From Streptomyces spororaveus (GTDB lineage Bacteria > Actinomycetota > Actinomycetes > Streptomycetales > Streptomycetaceae): a stretch of DNA of 64,000 bases. Below, piece by piece: positions 43,787 to 53,180 of this stretch. The position numbers and the translations under genes were made by a program. Numbering within the stretch: the stretch's first letter is position 1; every line of letters begins with the position of its first letter. Location of the stretch: contig NZ_BNED01000005.1 of NCBI RefSeq assembly GCF_016755875.1, positions 6,849,501 to 6,913,500 of the forward strand, in the 5' to 3' direction. The notes below the pieces were generated by a model that was not told where the DNA came from, made no database searches, and was given only the letters and a program-made list of their open reading frames with translations.

Positions 43787-45072
43787 CCAGCCTCAAGCCC
43801 GTGCCCGACATCCCCGAAGAGACCTTCCGCCTCGACCCCGTCGAGCAGGCGATCCGCGACATCGCGGCGGGCCGTCCCGTCGTCGTCGTCGACGACGAGG
43901 ACCGCGAGAACGAGGGCGACCTCGTCATCGCCGCCGAGAAGGCCACCCCCGAGATCGTCGCCTTCATGATGAGCGAGTGCCGCGGCCTGATCTGCGCCCC
44001 CATGGAGGGCCCCGAGCTGGACCGGCTCGAACTCCCGCAGATGGTCCAGAACAACACCGAGTCCATGCAGACCGCCTTCACGGTCTCCGTCGACGCGAGC
44101 GCCGCCCACGGCGTCTCCACCGGCATCTCGGCCGCCGACCGCGCCACCACCCTGCGACTGCTCGCCGACGGGGTCTCCGAGCCCGGCGACTTCGTCCGCC
44201 CCGGCCACATCTTCCCGCTGCGCGCCAAGCCGGGCGGCGTCCTCGTCCGCAACGGCCACACCGAGGCCGCCGTGGACCTCGCCCGCCTCGCCGGCCTGCG
44301 CCCGGCCGGCGCCATCGTGGAGATCGCCGGCGAGGACGGCGTCATGCTGCGCCTGCCCGAGCTGATCCCCTTCGCCCGCAAGCACGGCCTGACGATCATC
44401 TCCATCGAGGACCTGATCGCCTACCGCCGTTCCGCCGAGCCCACCGTGCGCCGCGAGGCCGAGGTCAGCCTGCCGACCGCGTTCGGCGAGTTCACCGCCT
44501 ACGGCTACCGCTCCACCGTCGACGGCGTCGAGCACGTCGCCCTCGTCCACGGCGAGATCGGCGACGGCGCCGACATGCTGGTCCGCGTGCACTCCGAGTG
44601 CCTGACCGGCGACATCTTCGCCTCCCAGCGCTGCGACTGCGGCCCCCAGCTGCACGCCTCCATGGAACGCATCAAGGCCGAGGGCCGCGGCATCGTCGTC
44701 TACCTGCGCGGCCATGAGGGCCGCGGCATCGGACTCCTGTCCAAGCTGCGCGCGTACGAGCTCCAGGAGCGCGGCCGTGACACCCTCGACGCCAACCTGG
44801 AACTCGGCCTGCCCGCCGACGCCCGCGACTACGGCGCAGGCGCCCAGATCCTCGCCGACCTCGGCGTGCACAGCGTCCGGCTCATGACCAACAACCCCGA
44901 GAAGTCCGACGCCCTCGTCCGGCACGGCATCACGGTCACCAGCCGGGAGTCCATGCCGATGGAGGCCGGCGAGCACAACCTGCGGTACCTGCGCACCAAG
45001 CGGGACCGGATGGGCCACGACCTGCCCTGGCTGGACGGGCCCGTGACCACCTCCGCCTGCGGCAACCAGTAG
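43783..45072 (+). CDS. ribBA: Bifunctional DHBP synthase / GTP cyclohydrolase II
   Basis: A 429-residue fusion supplying both riboflavin precursors. The N-terminal RibB half (about 15-215) has [20 protein letters not shown] (metal-binding acids), and later [13 protein letters not shown]. The C-terminal RibA half (about 220-420) has the zinc site [37 protein letters not shown] and [12 protein letters not shown]. Both halves are complete. The ATG overlaps ribM by 4 bp. A 69-bp gap with CAC repeats separates it from ribH. Confidence 0.96.
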   Translation: MTSLKPVPDIPEETFRLDPVEQAIRDIAAGRPVVVVDDEDRENEGDLVIAAEKATPEIVAFMMSECRGLICAPMEGPELDRLELPQMVQNNTESMQTAFTVSVDASAAHGVSTGISAADRATTLRLLADGVSEPGDFVRPGHIFPLRAKPGGVLVRNGHTEAAVDLARLAGLRPAGAIVEIAGEDGVMLRLPELIPFARKHGLTIISIEDLIAYRRSAEPTVRREAEVSLPTAFGEFTAYGYRSTVDGVEHVALVHGEIGDGADMLVRVHSECLTGDIFASQRCDCGPQLHASMERIKAEGRGIVVYLRGHEGRGIGLLSKLRAYELQERGRDTLDANLELGLPADARDYGAGAQILADLGVHSVRLMTNNPEKSDALVRHGITVTSRESMPMEAGEHNLRYLRTKRDRMGHDLPWLDGPVTTSACGNQ

Positions 45073-45141
45073 GCACGCACCACCACCACCACCCGTACGT
45101 ACATCCACCATCCCCACCACGAACCACCGAGGAGCAGAGCT

Positions 45142-45627
45142 GTGAGCGGCAAGGGCGCACCTGAACTGAGCGTGAAGAACTGCGGAGACCTCCGAGTCGC
45201 CGTGATCGCGGCCCAGTGGCACGAGAAGGTCATGGACGGACTGGTCGACGGAGCCCTGCGGGCCCTGCACGAGCTGGGCATCGACGAGCCCACCCTGCTC
45301 CGCGTCCCCGGCAGCTTCGAGCTCCCGGTCGTGGCGAAGGTACTGGCCGGTCGCGGTTACGACGCCATCGTCGCCCTCGGAGTGGTCATCCGCGGCGGCA
45401 CGCCGCACTTCGATTACGTCTGCCAGGGCGTCACCCAGGGCCTGGTGCAGGTGTCGATCGACACCGGAGTCCCGGTCGGCTTCGGAGTACTGACCTGTGA
45501 CAACGACGAGCAGGCACTGGACCGCGCCGGACTCGAAGGGTCGAACGAGGACAAGGGGCACGAAGCGGTCACCGCCGCCGTCTCCACCGCCATGACCCTG
45601 CGGACCGTCAGCGAACCCTGGCGCTAG
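45142..45627 (+). CDS. ribH: 6,7-dimethyl-8-ribityllumazine synthase
   Basis: A 161-residue lumazine synthase, condensing the RibA/D product with DHBP. Family blocks are [31 protein letters not shown] and [18 protein letters not shown], with the catalytic His in the HFD stretch. [17 protein letters not shown] closes the fold. The protein assembles as pentamers or 60-mers and acts with RibE. GTG 45142 follows GGAGCAGA. It is the last riboflavin gene; hisE begins 58 bp later. Confidence 0.96.
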   Translation: MSGKGAPELSVKNCGDLRVAVIAAQWHEKVMDGLVDGALRALHELGIDEPTLLRVPGSFELPVVAKVLAGRGYDAIVALGVVIRGGTPHFDYVCQGVTQGLVQVSIDTGVPVGFGVLTCDNDEQALDRAGLEGSNEDKGHEAVTAAVSTAMTLRTVSEPWR

Positions 45628-45685
45628 TCCAAGGAGTGAACCCCCGCACCGGGGGACCCGGGTCAGCCCGTACTCTAAGGGCATC

Positions 45686-45967
45686 ATGGCTGACAAGACT
45701 CCCAAGACCTTCGAGGAGCTCTTCACCGAGCTCCAGCGCAAGGCCGCCGAAGGCGACCCCAGCACCTCACGCACCGCCGAGCTCGTCCACAAGGGCGTCC
45801 ATGCCATCGGCAAGAAGGTCGTCGAAGAGGCCGCCGAGGTCTGGATGGCCGCCGAGTACGAAGGCAAGGAAGCCGCCGCCGAGGAGATCTCCCAGCTGCT
45901 CTACCACGTCCAGGTGATGATGGTGGCGCGCGGGATCTCCCTCGACGACGTCTACGCCCACCTCTGA
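45686..45967 (+). CDS. hisE: Phosphoribosyl-ATP pyrophosphatase
   Basis: A 93-residue all-helical enzyme for the second histidine step, hydrolysing PR-ATP to PR-AMP. The metal-binding acids are in [20 protein letters not shown] (EExxE class), and [19 protein letters not shown] is the usual C-terminal half. Codon use and length are normal. hisG starts 56 bp downstream; the other histidine genes are not in the window. The riboflavin-to-hisE arrangement is common in actinobacteria. Confidence 0.95.
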   Translation: MADKTPKTFEELFTELQRKAAEGDPSTSRTAELVHKGVHAIGKKVVEEAAEVWMAAEYEGKEAAAEEISQLLYHVQVMMVARGISLDDVYAHL

Positions 45968-46023
45968 GTCCCGGCACGCACACCCGTCCGCACATCCGTA
46001 ATCCACGCACCAAAGGAAGCCCC

Positions 46024-46872
46024 ATGCTGCGCATCGCCGTCCCCAACAAGGGTTCACTCTCCGGACCGGCGTCGGCGATGCTCCATGAGGCCGGCTACCG
46101 GATGCGCAAGGAGTCCAAGGAGCTCGTGGTCGTCGACCCCGAGAACGAGGTGGAGTTCTTCTACCTCCGCCCCAAGGACATCGCGATCTACGTCTCCTCC
46201 GGCAAGCTGGACATCGGCATCACCGGCCGCGACCTGCTGCTCGACTCCGGCGCCAGCGCCGAGGAGATCCTGCCGCTGAACTTCGGCCGCTCCACCTTCC
46301 GCTACGCCACCACCCCCGGCACGGCGAAGGGCCCCGAGGACTTCGGCGGGATGACGATCGCGACCTCGTACGAGGGAATCGTCGCCAAGCACCTCGCCGA
46401 CCAGGGCATCGACGCCTCCGTCGTGCACCTCGACGGCGCGGTCGAGACCGCCATCCAGCTCGGCGTCGCGCAGATCATCGCGGACGTCGTCGAGACCGGC
46501 ACCAGCCTGCGCAACGCCGGCCTGGAGGTCATCGGCGAGCCGATCCTCACCTCCGAGGCCGTCGTCATCCGCGGCAACGGCGCCGACGCCGGCGACCCGC
46601 AGGTCCAGCAGTTCCTGCGCCGCCTGCAGGGCGTCCTGGTGGCCCGCAGCTACGTGATGATGGACTACGACTGCCGCGCCGAGCACCTGGAGCGCGCGGT
46701 CGCCCTCACCCCGGGCCTGGAGTCGCCGACCGTCTCCCCGCTGCACAACGAGGGCTGGGTCGCCGTCCGGGCGATGGTCCCCGCCAAGGAAGCCCAGCGG
46801 ATCATGGACGACCTGTACGAGCTCGGCGCGCGCGCGATCCTCACCACGTCGATCCACGCCTGCCGCCTCTGA
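46024..46872 (+). CDS. hisG: ATP phosphoribosyltransferase, long form
   Basis: A 282-residue first enzyme of histidine synthesis. The catalytic part starts MLRIAVPNKGSLSGPASAML, has DIGITGRDLLLDSG, and the PRPP-binding loop ADVVETGTSLRNAGL (about 160-174). The C-terminal ferredoxin-like regulatory domain (about 210-282, ending ARAILTTSIHACRL) marks the long form, which is inhibited by histidine. AAAGGAAG precedes the ATG. A hairpin follows the stop. Confidence 0.96.
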   Translation: MLRIAVPNKGSLSGPASAMLHEAGYRMRKESKELVVVDPENEVEFFYLRPKDIAIYVSSGKLDIGITGRDLLLDSGASAEEILPLNFGRSTFRYATTPGTAKGPEDFGGMTIATSYEGIVAKHLADQGIDASVVHLDGAVETAIQLGVAQIIADVVETGTSLRNAGLEVIGEPILTSEAVVIRGNGADAGDPQVQQFLRRLQGVLVARSYVMMDYDCRAEHLERAVALTPGLESPTVSPLHNEGWVAVRAMVPAKEAQRIMDDLYELGARAILTTSIHACRL

Positions 46873-46877
46873 GGACC

Positions 46878-46898
46878 GGCGTGCCCGACCGGCACGCC
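46878..46898 (+). terminator. Hairpin after hisG
   Basis: GGCGTGCC and GGCACGCC (8 bp, perfect) around CGACC, 5 bp past the hisG stop. It may partly reduce read-through to the PH-domain gene. Confidence 0.5.
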
Positions 46899-46941
46899 GC
46901 CTCCCGAACCGCACCACGCCACCTCCAGAAGGCACCGCACC

Positions 46942-47406
46942 ATGGCCGAGTCCGCCGCCCAGCCCGTCACGCCCGACCTGCCGGTCACCTTCCGGCCGAC
47001 CCGCACCCGGGTCGTCCTGCTGGGCGTCGGGATCGCCATGTTCGCCACCATCACGGCGATCGCCCTGCTGCTGGAGAACCTCGGCCCGGGTGAGCGGGCC
47101 AGCTTCGTCTTCACCGCCGTCCTGCTGAGCTCCGTACTCGTCCTGCTCAGCCGCCCCAAGGTGGTCGCGGACGAGACCGGCGTCACGGTCGTCAACCTGA
47201 CCACCACCCGCCGCCTGGAGTGGGCCCAGATCCTGCGGGTCAACCTCCGCCCCGGCGACCCGTGGGTCTTCCTCGACCTCAGCGACGGCACCAGCCTGCC
47301 CGCCCTCGGCATCCAGCCCGGCATCGCCAGGCAGCAGGCGATCGGCGACGCCCGCGCCCTGCGCGCCCTGGCCGAAACCCGCGGAACGGGCGCCCACGAC
47401 CACTGA
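46942..47406 (+). CDS. Membrane protein with bacterial PH domain
   Basis: A 154-residue protein. Two hydrophobic segments (VVLLGVGIAMFATITAIALL and FVFTAVLLSSVLVLLS) are followed by a PH-like domain (about 75-140: ADETGVTVVNLTTTRRLEWA and PWVFLDLSDGTSLPALGIQ). The TRRLEWxxI pattern is that of the small actinobacterial bPH family regularly found after hisG. Its function is unknown; membrane association with a cytoplasmic binding domain is likely. It starts 69 bp after hisG. Confidence 0.85.
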   Translation: MAESAAQPVTPDLPVTFRPTRTRVVLLGVGIAMFATITAIALLLENLGPGERASFVFTAVLLSSVLVLLSRPKVVADETGVTVVNLTTTRRLEWAQILRVNLRPGDPWVFLDLSDGTSLPALGIQPGIARQQAIGDARALRALAETRGTGAHDH

Positions 47407-47433
47407 GTCGGCCCATCTCACGGCTGCGTACCG

Positions 47434-47605
47434 TTGCGGCCGGGATCTCAATGACTACCCTGGTGGCGGGGCGCAGCTGTGCGCCCTCCCACCGGCCCCG
47501 GGACCTCGTGGCCCGTGGGCACCTGCGACTTGAGGAGTGACTCCCTCCAGCAATGGACGGATCGTCCGGTAGTACCCGCGCCGCCCTCCCCTCGGAGGCG
47601 GCGGC
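47434..47605 (+). promoter_or_regulatory. Promoter and GC-rich leader of the CNNM/CorC operon
   Basis: TTGCGG (47434-47439), 16 bp, TACCCT (47456-47461). Transcription from here would give a leader of about 140 nt holding GGGCGCAGCTGTGCGCCC and other short hairpins before ATG 47606. It matches no magnesium riboswitch I can recognise. Confidence 0.45.
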
Positions 47606-49012
47606 ATGACCACCCCGCTACTTCTGCTCGCGGCGGCCTTCGCCCTCATCCTCGCCAACGGTTTCTTCGTGGCCGCCGAGTTCGGCCTCGTCACCGTGGA
47701 GCGACCCGAGGCCGAACGCGCCGCAGCCGACGGAGACCGCCGTGCCCGCACGGTGGTCAAGGCCCTGCGGGAGCTGTCCTTCCAGCTCTCGGGCACCCAG
47801 CTCGGCATCACCATCACCTCCCTCGTGGTCGGCATGCTCGCCGAGCCCGCCCTCGCCGCACTGCTGGCCGGGCCGCTCGCCGCGACCGGCCTGCCGAAGG
47901 GAGCCGTCCCCGGCGTCGCCGTCGTCATCGGCATGCTGCTCGCCTCCGCCGTCCAGATGGTCGTGGGCGAGCTCGTCCCGAAGAACTGGGCGGTCTCCCG
48001 GCCGCTCCAGGTGGCCCGCTTCGTCGCCGGCCCGCAGCACGCCTTCTCCCGCGCCTTCCGCCCGGTCATCGCCGCCCTCAACGCGGTCGCCAACCGACTC
48101 GTGCGGGCGCTCGGCGTGGAACCGACCGAGGAGATGGCCTCCGCCCGGACCCCCGGCGAGCTGCTCTCCCTGGTCCGCCATTCGGCGCAGGCCGGCGCCC
48201 TCGAACAGGACACCGCCGACCTCTTCGTACGGACCCTGTCGCTGGGCGAGCTCACGGCCCAGCACGTCATGACCCCCCGCGTGAGGGTCAGCGCCCTGAT
48301 GCACACGGCCACCGCGGCCGACGTCCTCAACCTGACCCGCGCCACGGGCCTGTCCCGCTTCCCGGTCTACCGCGATCGCATCGACGAGGTCACCGGCGTC
48401 GTCCACCTGAAGGACGCCCTCGCCGTGCCCGAGTCCGAACGCGACCGCACCAGCGTGAGCCGGATCTGCGTCGCCCCGCTGCTGGTACCCGGCTCCCTGC
48501 CGGTGCAGCCGCTGCTGGAGCGCCTGCGCAGCGAGCAGCCGATGGCCGTGGTCGTCGACGAGTACGGCGGCACCGCCGGCGTCGTCACCCTGGAGGACAT
48601 CGTCGAGGAACTCGTCGGCGAGGTCCGCGACGAGCACGACTTCGCCGAGGACGAGACCCCCGAACTGGCCGCCGTACCGGCCGAGGACGGCCGCCCCTCG
48701 TGGGAGGCCGACGGCAGCTGCCGGGTGCAGACCCTGCGCCGGATAGGCCTGGACGTACCCGAAGGCCCGTACGAGACCGTCGCCGGCCTCGTCGCCGACC
48801 TGCTCGGCCGGATCCCCGCCCCCGGGGACCGCGCGGAACTCCCCGGCTGGAAGCTGTCCGTCCGCCGGGTCGGCCGCAACCGCGCCGAGCGGGTCCGCCT
48901 CGTCCGGCTGGCGGCGGTGCCCGCCGCCGGCACGTACCGGCCCGCCTCCGCGGCCGACGGCACGTCCGCGCTCGAACCGCAGCGGGCCGAGCTGGAAGGC
49001 GCCACCCGGTGA
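47606..49012 (+). CDS. CNNM/CorC-family hemolysin-like transporter (first copy)
   Basis: A 468-residue membrane protein. The DUF21/CNNM domain (about 1-190) has AFALILANGFFVAAEFGLVT, LGITITSLVVGMLAEPALAA and VVGELVPKNWAVSRP. A CBS pair (about 205-330) has LSRFPVYRDRIDEVTGVVHL and VVVDEYGGTAGVVTLEDIVE. The CorC_HlyC domain closes the protein (about 350-435, DGSCRVQTLRRIGLDVPEGP). By family it exports or senses Mg2+ or Co2+ or supports undecaprenyl-phosphate handling; the exact role is not settled. It overlaps the second copy by 4 bp. Confidence 0.93.
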   Translation: MTTPLLLLAAAFALILANGFFVAAEFGLVTVERPEAERAAADGDRRARTVVKALRELSFQLSGTQLGITITSLVVGMLAEPALAALLAGPLAATGLPKGAVPGVAVVIGMLLASAVQMVVGELVPKNWAVSRPLQVARFVAGPQHAFSRAFRPVIAALNAVANRLVRALGVEPTEEMASARTPGELLSLVRHSAQAGALEQDTADLFVRTLSLGELTAQHVMTPRVRVSALMHTATAADVLNLTRATGLSRFPVYRDRIDEVTGVVHLKDALAVPESERDRTSVSRICVAPLLVPGSLPVQPLLERLRSEQPMAVVVDEYGGTAGVVTLEDIVEELVGEVRDEHDFAEDETPELAAVPAEDGRPSWEADGSCRVQTLRRIGLDVPEGPYETVAGLVADLLGRIPAPGDRAELPGWKLSVRRVGRNRAERVRLVRLAAVPAAGTYRPASAADGTSALEPQRAELEGATR

Positions 49013-50052
49013 ACGCACTCCAGCTTCTGTTCGCCCTGCTGCTGGTCCTCGCCAACGGCTTCTTCGTCGGCGCCGAGTTCGCGCTCGTCTCCGTACGGCG
49101 CAGCCAGATCGAGCCCCTCGCGGCCGACTCCAAGCGGGCCCGCCAGGTGCTCCACGGCCTGGAGAACCTGCCCCGCATGATGGCCGCGGCGCAGTTCGGC
49201 ATCACCATGTGCTCGCTCACCCTCGGCGCGGTCGCCGAGCCCACCGTGGCCCGGCTGCTGGAGCCCGTCTTCCACGCCGTCCACGTACCGCAGGGCCTGG
49301 TCCACCCCCTCGGCTACGCGCTCGCGCTCACCGCCGTGGTCTTCCTGCACCTGGTCATCGGCGAGATGGTGCCGAAGAACCTGGCGATGGCCGCCCCGGA
49401 GAGGACCGCGCTCTGGTTCAGCCCCGGCCTGGTCGCCTTCGCCCGCCTGTGCGGGCCGGTCACCACCGCGCTCGGCGCCTGCGCCAAGCTCGTCCTGAAG
49501 GTCTTCAAGGTGGAGCCCAAGGACGAGGTCGAGGCCGTCTACACCTCCGCCCAGCTGGGCCGGCTCCTCAAGGACTCCCGGCAGGCCGGGCTCCTCGAAC
49601 CGGTGGAGCAGGAGCGGCTGGAGGACGCGCTGGAACTGGGCAGCCGCCCCGTCACCGACGTCCTCCTCGGCCCGGACCGGCTGGTCACGGTCGGCCCGGA
49701 GGTGACCCCGCGGCAGATCGAGCAGCTGACCGTGCGCACCGGCTACTCCCGGTTCCCCGTCCGTGCCGACAGCGGCGCCTTCATGGGCTACCTGCACGTC
49801 AAGGACGTACTGGACCTGGAGGACCGGGAGCGGGCCGTCCCCCAGCGGGTCTGGCGCCGCATGACCACGCTGTGCGCCACCGTCCCGCTGGACGACGCGC
49901 TCGGCGTCATGCGCCGGGACGCCACCCACCTCGCGCAGGTGGCGGACCAGGGGGGCCGGGTCCTCGGACTGGTCGCCCTGGAGGACGTCCTGGAAATGCT
50001 GGTCGGCGAGGTCCGCGACCCCTCCCACCGCTCCTACGTCCGCGGCGCCTGA
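49009..50052 (+). CDS. CNNM/CorC-family protein (second copy, no CorC_HlyC domain)
   Basis: A 347-residue paralogue of the preceding gene. The CNNM domain shows LLLVLANGFFVGAEFALVSV, FGITMCSLTLGAVAEPTVA and VIGEMVPKNLAMAAPE. The CBS pair is in RTGYSRFPVRADSGAFMGYL and RVLGLVALEDVLEMLVGEV. Unlike its partner it ends soon after the CBS pair, so the C-terminal CorC_HlyC domain is missing. GTG 49009 lies in a GTGA overlap, so the pair is co-translated and may form a heteromer. Such unequal pairs are common in actinobacteria. Confidence 0.93.
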   Translation: MNALQLLFALLLVLANGFFVGAEFALVSVRRSQIEPLAADSKRARQVLHGLENLPRMMAAAQFGITMCSLTLGAVAEPTVARLLEPVFHAVHVPQGLVHPLGYALALTAVVFLHLVIGEMVPKNLAMAAPERTALWFSPGLVAFARLCGPVTTALGACAKLVLKVFKVEPKDEVEAVYTSAQLGRLLKDSRQAGLLEPVEQERLEDALELGSRPVTDVLLGPDRLVTVGPEVTPRQIEQLTVRTGYSRFPVRADSGAFMGYLHVKDVLDLEDRERAVPQRVWRRMTTLCATVPLDDALGVMRRDATHLAQVADQGGRVLGLVALEDVLEMLVGEVRDPSHRSYVRGA

Positions 50053-50108
50053 CGCCGGATCCCGGTCCGGCCCGCGCACAGGCCCGGGGGAACGCCCCGC
50101 ACCGCCAC

Positions 50109-50142
50109 CCCGACCCGTCGGCTAGAGAGCCGGCGGGTCGGG
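50109..50142. terminator. Convergent terminator
   Basis: CCCGACCCGTCGGCT pairs with AGCCGGCGGGTCGGG (15 bp, one G-T) around AGAG. It spans the stop codon of the leftward AAA ATPase gene and lies 56 bp after the rightward CorC gene, so it can serve both. Confidence 0.75.
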
Positions 50143-52041
50143 CCGTTCCTGCGGGCCGCGGCCCGACAGGACCTCCCCGTACGCCTGCATCAGGTCCGGC
50201 AGCCGCAGCGTTGCCAGGTCGTCCCGTGACGGCTCACCCGCGAAGCCCGCCAGCCGCAGGTCCCGGTACGCGCAGCTCTTCTCGTACAGGGTCCGCAGGA
50301 AGCGGCCGTTGCCGAGCTCGTCGATCCAGCCCTGCTCCACCACGTGGCCGCTGATGCTGCGCAGCTCCTCCAGCGCCTCCTCGTCCCAGTGGTCCCCGTT
50401 CGCGTCCGCCAGCACCCCGCCGATCGCCGTCAGTTCCGGCGGCCGGTAGCTGGGGAAGTCCACCCGGGTGGTGAAGCGCGAGGACAGCCCCGGATTGGCG
50501 GCCAGCAGCCGGTCCATCCCGGCCGGGTAGCCCGCCAGGATCACCACCAGGTGGTCCCGGTTGTCCTCGGCCCGCTTCAGGAGCACCTGCAGGGCCTCGT
50601 CGCCGTACGCGTCGCCCTTGCTGTAGCCCGAGTTCGACAGCGAGTACGCCTCGTCCACGAACAGCACCCCGCCGATCGCGGAATCGATCAGCTCGTTCGC
50701 CTTCACCGCCGTCTGCCCGAGGAACTCGCCCACGAGGTCCGCCCGCTGGGCCTCCACCAGATGATCGCCGCCGAGCAGCCCCAGCGCGTAGAAGACCCGG
50801 CCGAGGATCCGGGCCACCGTCGTCTTGCCCGTACCGGAGGGCCCCGAGAACACGAAATGCCGCTTCGGCGGCTGCACCGGCAGGCCCTGGCCCGCCCGCA
50901 GCCGCGCCATGTGCAGCTGCGCCGAGAGCGCCTTCACCTGCCGCTTGACCGGCTCCAGGCCCACCATCCGCTCCAGCTCCGCCAGCGCCTCGGCGAGCGC
51001 CGCCGGGTCCGCCGGGCCGGCCGGCAGCCCGTCGGCCGTGCCCTGCGGCGGCACCGGCACCTTGCGCCGGGCCCCTTCCACCCGTCCCGCCGGGGGAGTG
51101 GCCGGGGGAAGCGGATCGGGCTCCGTCTGGCCGTCCGCCGCGATGTCCTGGACGGGCCCGCCGCCCAGCGCGACCGCCGCGAAGTCCCCGCCGGCCGGGG
51201 ACGGGCCGTGCCCGCTGTAGCCCCCGTAGGCGGCGTACCCCGCCAGGCCCGCGAGATCGGCCACGCCGTCGGTGTCGTCGCCGTCCTCGATGGCCGTCAG
51301 CCGGGCCGCCGTGTCCATGAACGCGGGATCCACCCGGTGCACCGCCCGGTACAGCGGCAGCGCCGCCGCCGTGCGCCCGGTGCCCTCGCGCGCCCGTGCC
51401 AGCCAGTACCGCAGCTCCTTGCGCTGCGGCTGCTCGCTGCGGCACCGCATCAGCGCCGCCGCCAGCATCGGCTCCGCCTGCCCGTACATCTCCAGCCGGA
51501 CCCGCGCCATCCCGCCGAACAGCCCGGCCTCGATGCCCAGCAGCGGGTCGCCGACCAGCGGCTCGGTGTGCCGGACCAGCTGCTCCCAGTCCTTGACCAG
51601 ATAGGCCCGGCAGGCGTGCAGGAACCGTACCTGCGCATCGGTGTCCACCGGGGGCAGCGCGGCCAGCGCCTGGTCCAGCTCGGGCACGTGGCGGCCGTCC
51701 AGCCAGTGCGAGGCGTGGGCGAGGAGCAGGTCCCGCCGGCTCTCCAGCACCGGCTGCACCCACCAGCCCAGCCAGTACCAGGAGTTCAGCGTCCGCCGGT
51801 GCCGGGCGCGCTGCTCGCCGAACCGGTCCCGGTGGGCGTACATGCGAAGTAACGCGTTGCCGGTGTCGACCCGGAGCGCGTGCAGGCCCAGCCAGGCGTC
51901 CGCCATGGTGGGGTCCAGCCGTACGGCCGCCCGGAACTCCTCCTCGGCCTGCGGATAGGCGCCCATGGTGCAGGCGTCGACCCCGCGCAGCCAGGCGAGT
52001 TCGGCCGGGGCGTGCATGTTGCCCGGCGTGCCGAAATCCAT
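50122..52041 (-). CDS. CbxX/CfqX-type AAA ATPase, EccA-like
   Basis: A 639-residue ATPase. The N-terminal half (about 1-280) consists of TPR-like helices (GAYPQAEEEFRAAVRLDPTM; WLARAREGTGRTAAALPLYR). A low-complexity linker precedes the AAA domain (about 375-620), with Walker A FSGPSGTGKTTVARIL, Walker B GGVLFVDEAYSLSNSG and the sensor/Arg-finger stretch NPGLSSRFTTRVDFP. This architecture is that of EccA from type VII secretion, but no ESX/WXG100, EccC or mycosin gene is in the window. ATG 52041 has GGGGGA upstream. Codon 64 (51852-51850) is TTA, so bldA control is expected. It may be an orphan chaperone-like ATPase. Confidence 0.88.
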   Translation of the reverse strand: MDFGTPGNMHAPAELAWLRGVDACTMGAYPQAEEEFRAAVRLDPTMADAWLGLHALRVDTGNALLRMYAHRDRFGEQRARHRRTLNSWYWLGWWVQPVLESRRDLLLAHASHWLDGRHVPELDQALAALPPVDTDAQVRFLHACRAYLVKDWEQLVRHTEPLVGDPLLGIEAGLFGGMARVRLEMYGQAEPMLAAALMRCRSEQPQRKELRYWLARAREGTGRTAAALPLYRAVHRVDPAFMDTAARLTAIEDGDDTDGVADLAGLAGYAAYGGYSGHGPSPAGGDFAAVALGGGPVQDIAADGQTEPDPLPPATPPAGRVEGARRKVPVPPQGTADGLPAGPADPAALAEALAELERMVGLEPVKRQVKALSAQLHMARLRAGQGLPVQPPKRHFVFSGPSGTGKTTVARILGRVFYALGLLGGDHLVEAQRADLVGEFLGQTAVKANELIDSAIGGVLFVDEAYSLSNSGYSKGDAYGDEALQVLLKRAEDNRDHLVVILAGYPAGMDRLLAANPGLSSRFTTRVDFPSYRPPELTAIGGVLADANGDHWDEEALEELRSISGHVVEQGWIDELGNGRFLRTLYEKSCAYRDLRLAGFAGEPSRDDLATLRLPDLMQAYGEVLSGRGPQERPDPPAL

Positions 52042-52279
52042 CACGTCCCCCACAAGCCTGCCCCCGTGGTGCGCGGCAACCTCCGTGACGAGCACATGAG
52101 TTGCCCACTGCGCCGATGAAATCAGGGCTGCATCGTACCTGCGGTCACGCACCTTACGTAGGGCGCGACGAGCCCGGTTCCGGCGTGCGCCCCTGGGGCG
52201 TCCGGTGACTCAGGGTGAAGGATCGGGGAGGGCCGGCCTCGCGTGACACCGCCGGAGGAGGGGTTCACGGGCAGAACGA

Positions 52280-52311
52280 AGCCCCCGATCACGGGGGAAC
52301 AACCGGGGGCT
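52280..52311 (-). terminator. Terminator after the uridine-kinase-like gene
   Basis: On the minus strand AGCCCCCG pairs with CGGGGGCT around 16 nt, then TCGTT. The rest of 52042-52421 shows no gene or clear motif. Confidence 0.5.
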
Positions 52312-52421
52312 CCGTGTCCGCGGAAGCCGGTTTGGGCCCCGCATTGAGAACGTAAGGCCGCCACGGGCCCCAGGTCAAGCGGGTCGGCAGGGCCCCGGCG
52401 GAGGCGGATTTCCGGGGGCGT

Positions 52422-53054
52422 TCAGGCCCGGGGGAGTTCGTCACTCCTGGTGACGGAAGTGGAGGTTCCTGCCGTCGCAGGGGCCCCGGAAGACCACTCG
52501 TATCCCGTACCACTCTGGCGCACCAGGGTGTCGGCGAAGGGGCGCGAAGGGTCGTTGGAGAAGTGCGCGCGCTCCGCGCGCTCCCATCCGTCCCAGAAGT
52601 CGGAAAGTTCACGCCCGTCCCGGTTCCGGCCCCGCTGCCAGGACTGCTCCCGCGGCGTCTCCATCCACAGCAGCCGCGCCAGCCGCGGCCGCAGCGCCGC
52701 CCGCCCCGCTCCGACCCCCTCGACCAGCAGCACCGGAGCCGGCTCCAGCACCCGCTCCGGCCCGAACCGGCGCGCCACCCAGTCGTACGGGGCCCAGTGC
52801 GCGGGCCGCCCGGCCGCCAGCGGCTCCAGCACCTGCGTGCGCAGCCGCTCCTCCCAGCCGAACAGCTCCTCGTGGGTGGCCACGTCGTCCAGGTGCAGCA
52901 CGGGTGCCCCCAGAGCCTCGGCGAGCCGCCCCGCGAAGGTGCTCTTCCCGGATCCGGCGTGACCGTCGATCCCGATCAGGCGCACCGGACCGAGGGAGGG
53001 CGGCAGGGCCGCGAGCTCCCGCGCGAGTGACTCAAGTGACTGCTGTGGCTCCAC
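52422..53054 (-). CDS. Uridine kinase-like P-loop protein
   Basis: A 210-residue P-loop NTPase. Walker A lies in VRLIGIDGHAGSGKSTFAGRL (Gly-Lys-Ser-Thr near residue 38). VLHLDDVATHEELFGWEERL carries the Asp-Asp of the nucleoside-kinase fold and VLLVEGVGAGRAALRPRL the next strand. The lid region has MetP-Arg-Glu-rich WMETPREQSWQRGRNRDG. It resembles uridine kinases, but substrate residues are not clear, so another small molecule is possible. GTG 53054 precedes the conserved N-terminus without an ideal ribosome site. Confidence 0.82.
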   Translation of the reverse strand: MEPQQSLESLARELAALPPSLGPVRLIGIDGHAGSGKSTFAGRLAEALGAPVLHLDDVATHEELFGWEERLRTQVLEPLAAGRPAHWAPYDWVARRFGPERVLEPAPVLLVEGVGAGRAALRPRLARLLWMETPREQSWQRGRNRDGRELSDFWDGWERAERAHFSNDPSRPFADTLVRQSGTGYEWSSGAPATAGTSTSVTRSDELPRA

Positions 53055-53180
53055 CCGACCAGCGTAGACAAGCCCGACACGACCCGTGGCTTCCGGTCGC
53101 CGCCGCCGGGAACTGGAAGGGTGATGCCGGATGCCACCCGAGCGCCACCGAAGTGCCGACCCACCCTGGGGGAACACGCG

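Noticed and set aside
50122..52041. Type VII secretion locus
   Set aside because: Only the EccA-like ATPase is present; neighbours are a CorC protein and a nucleoside kinase-like protein.
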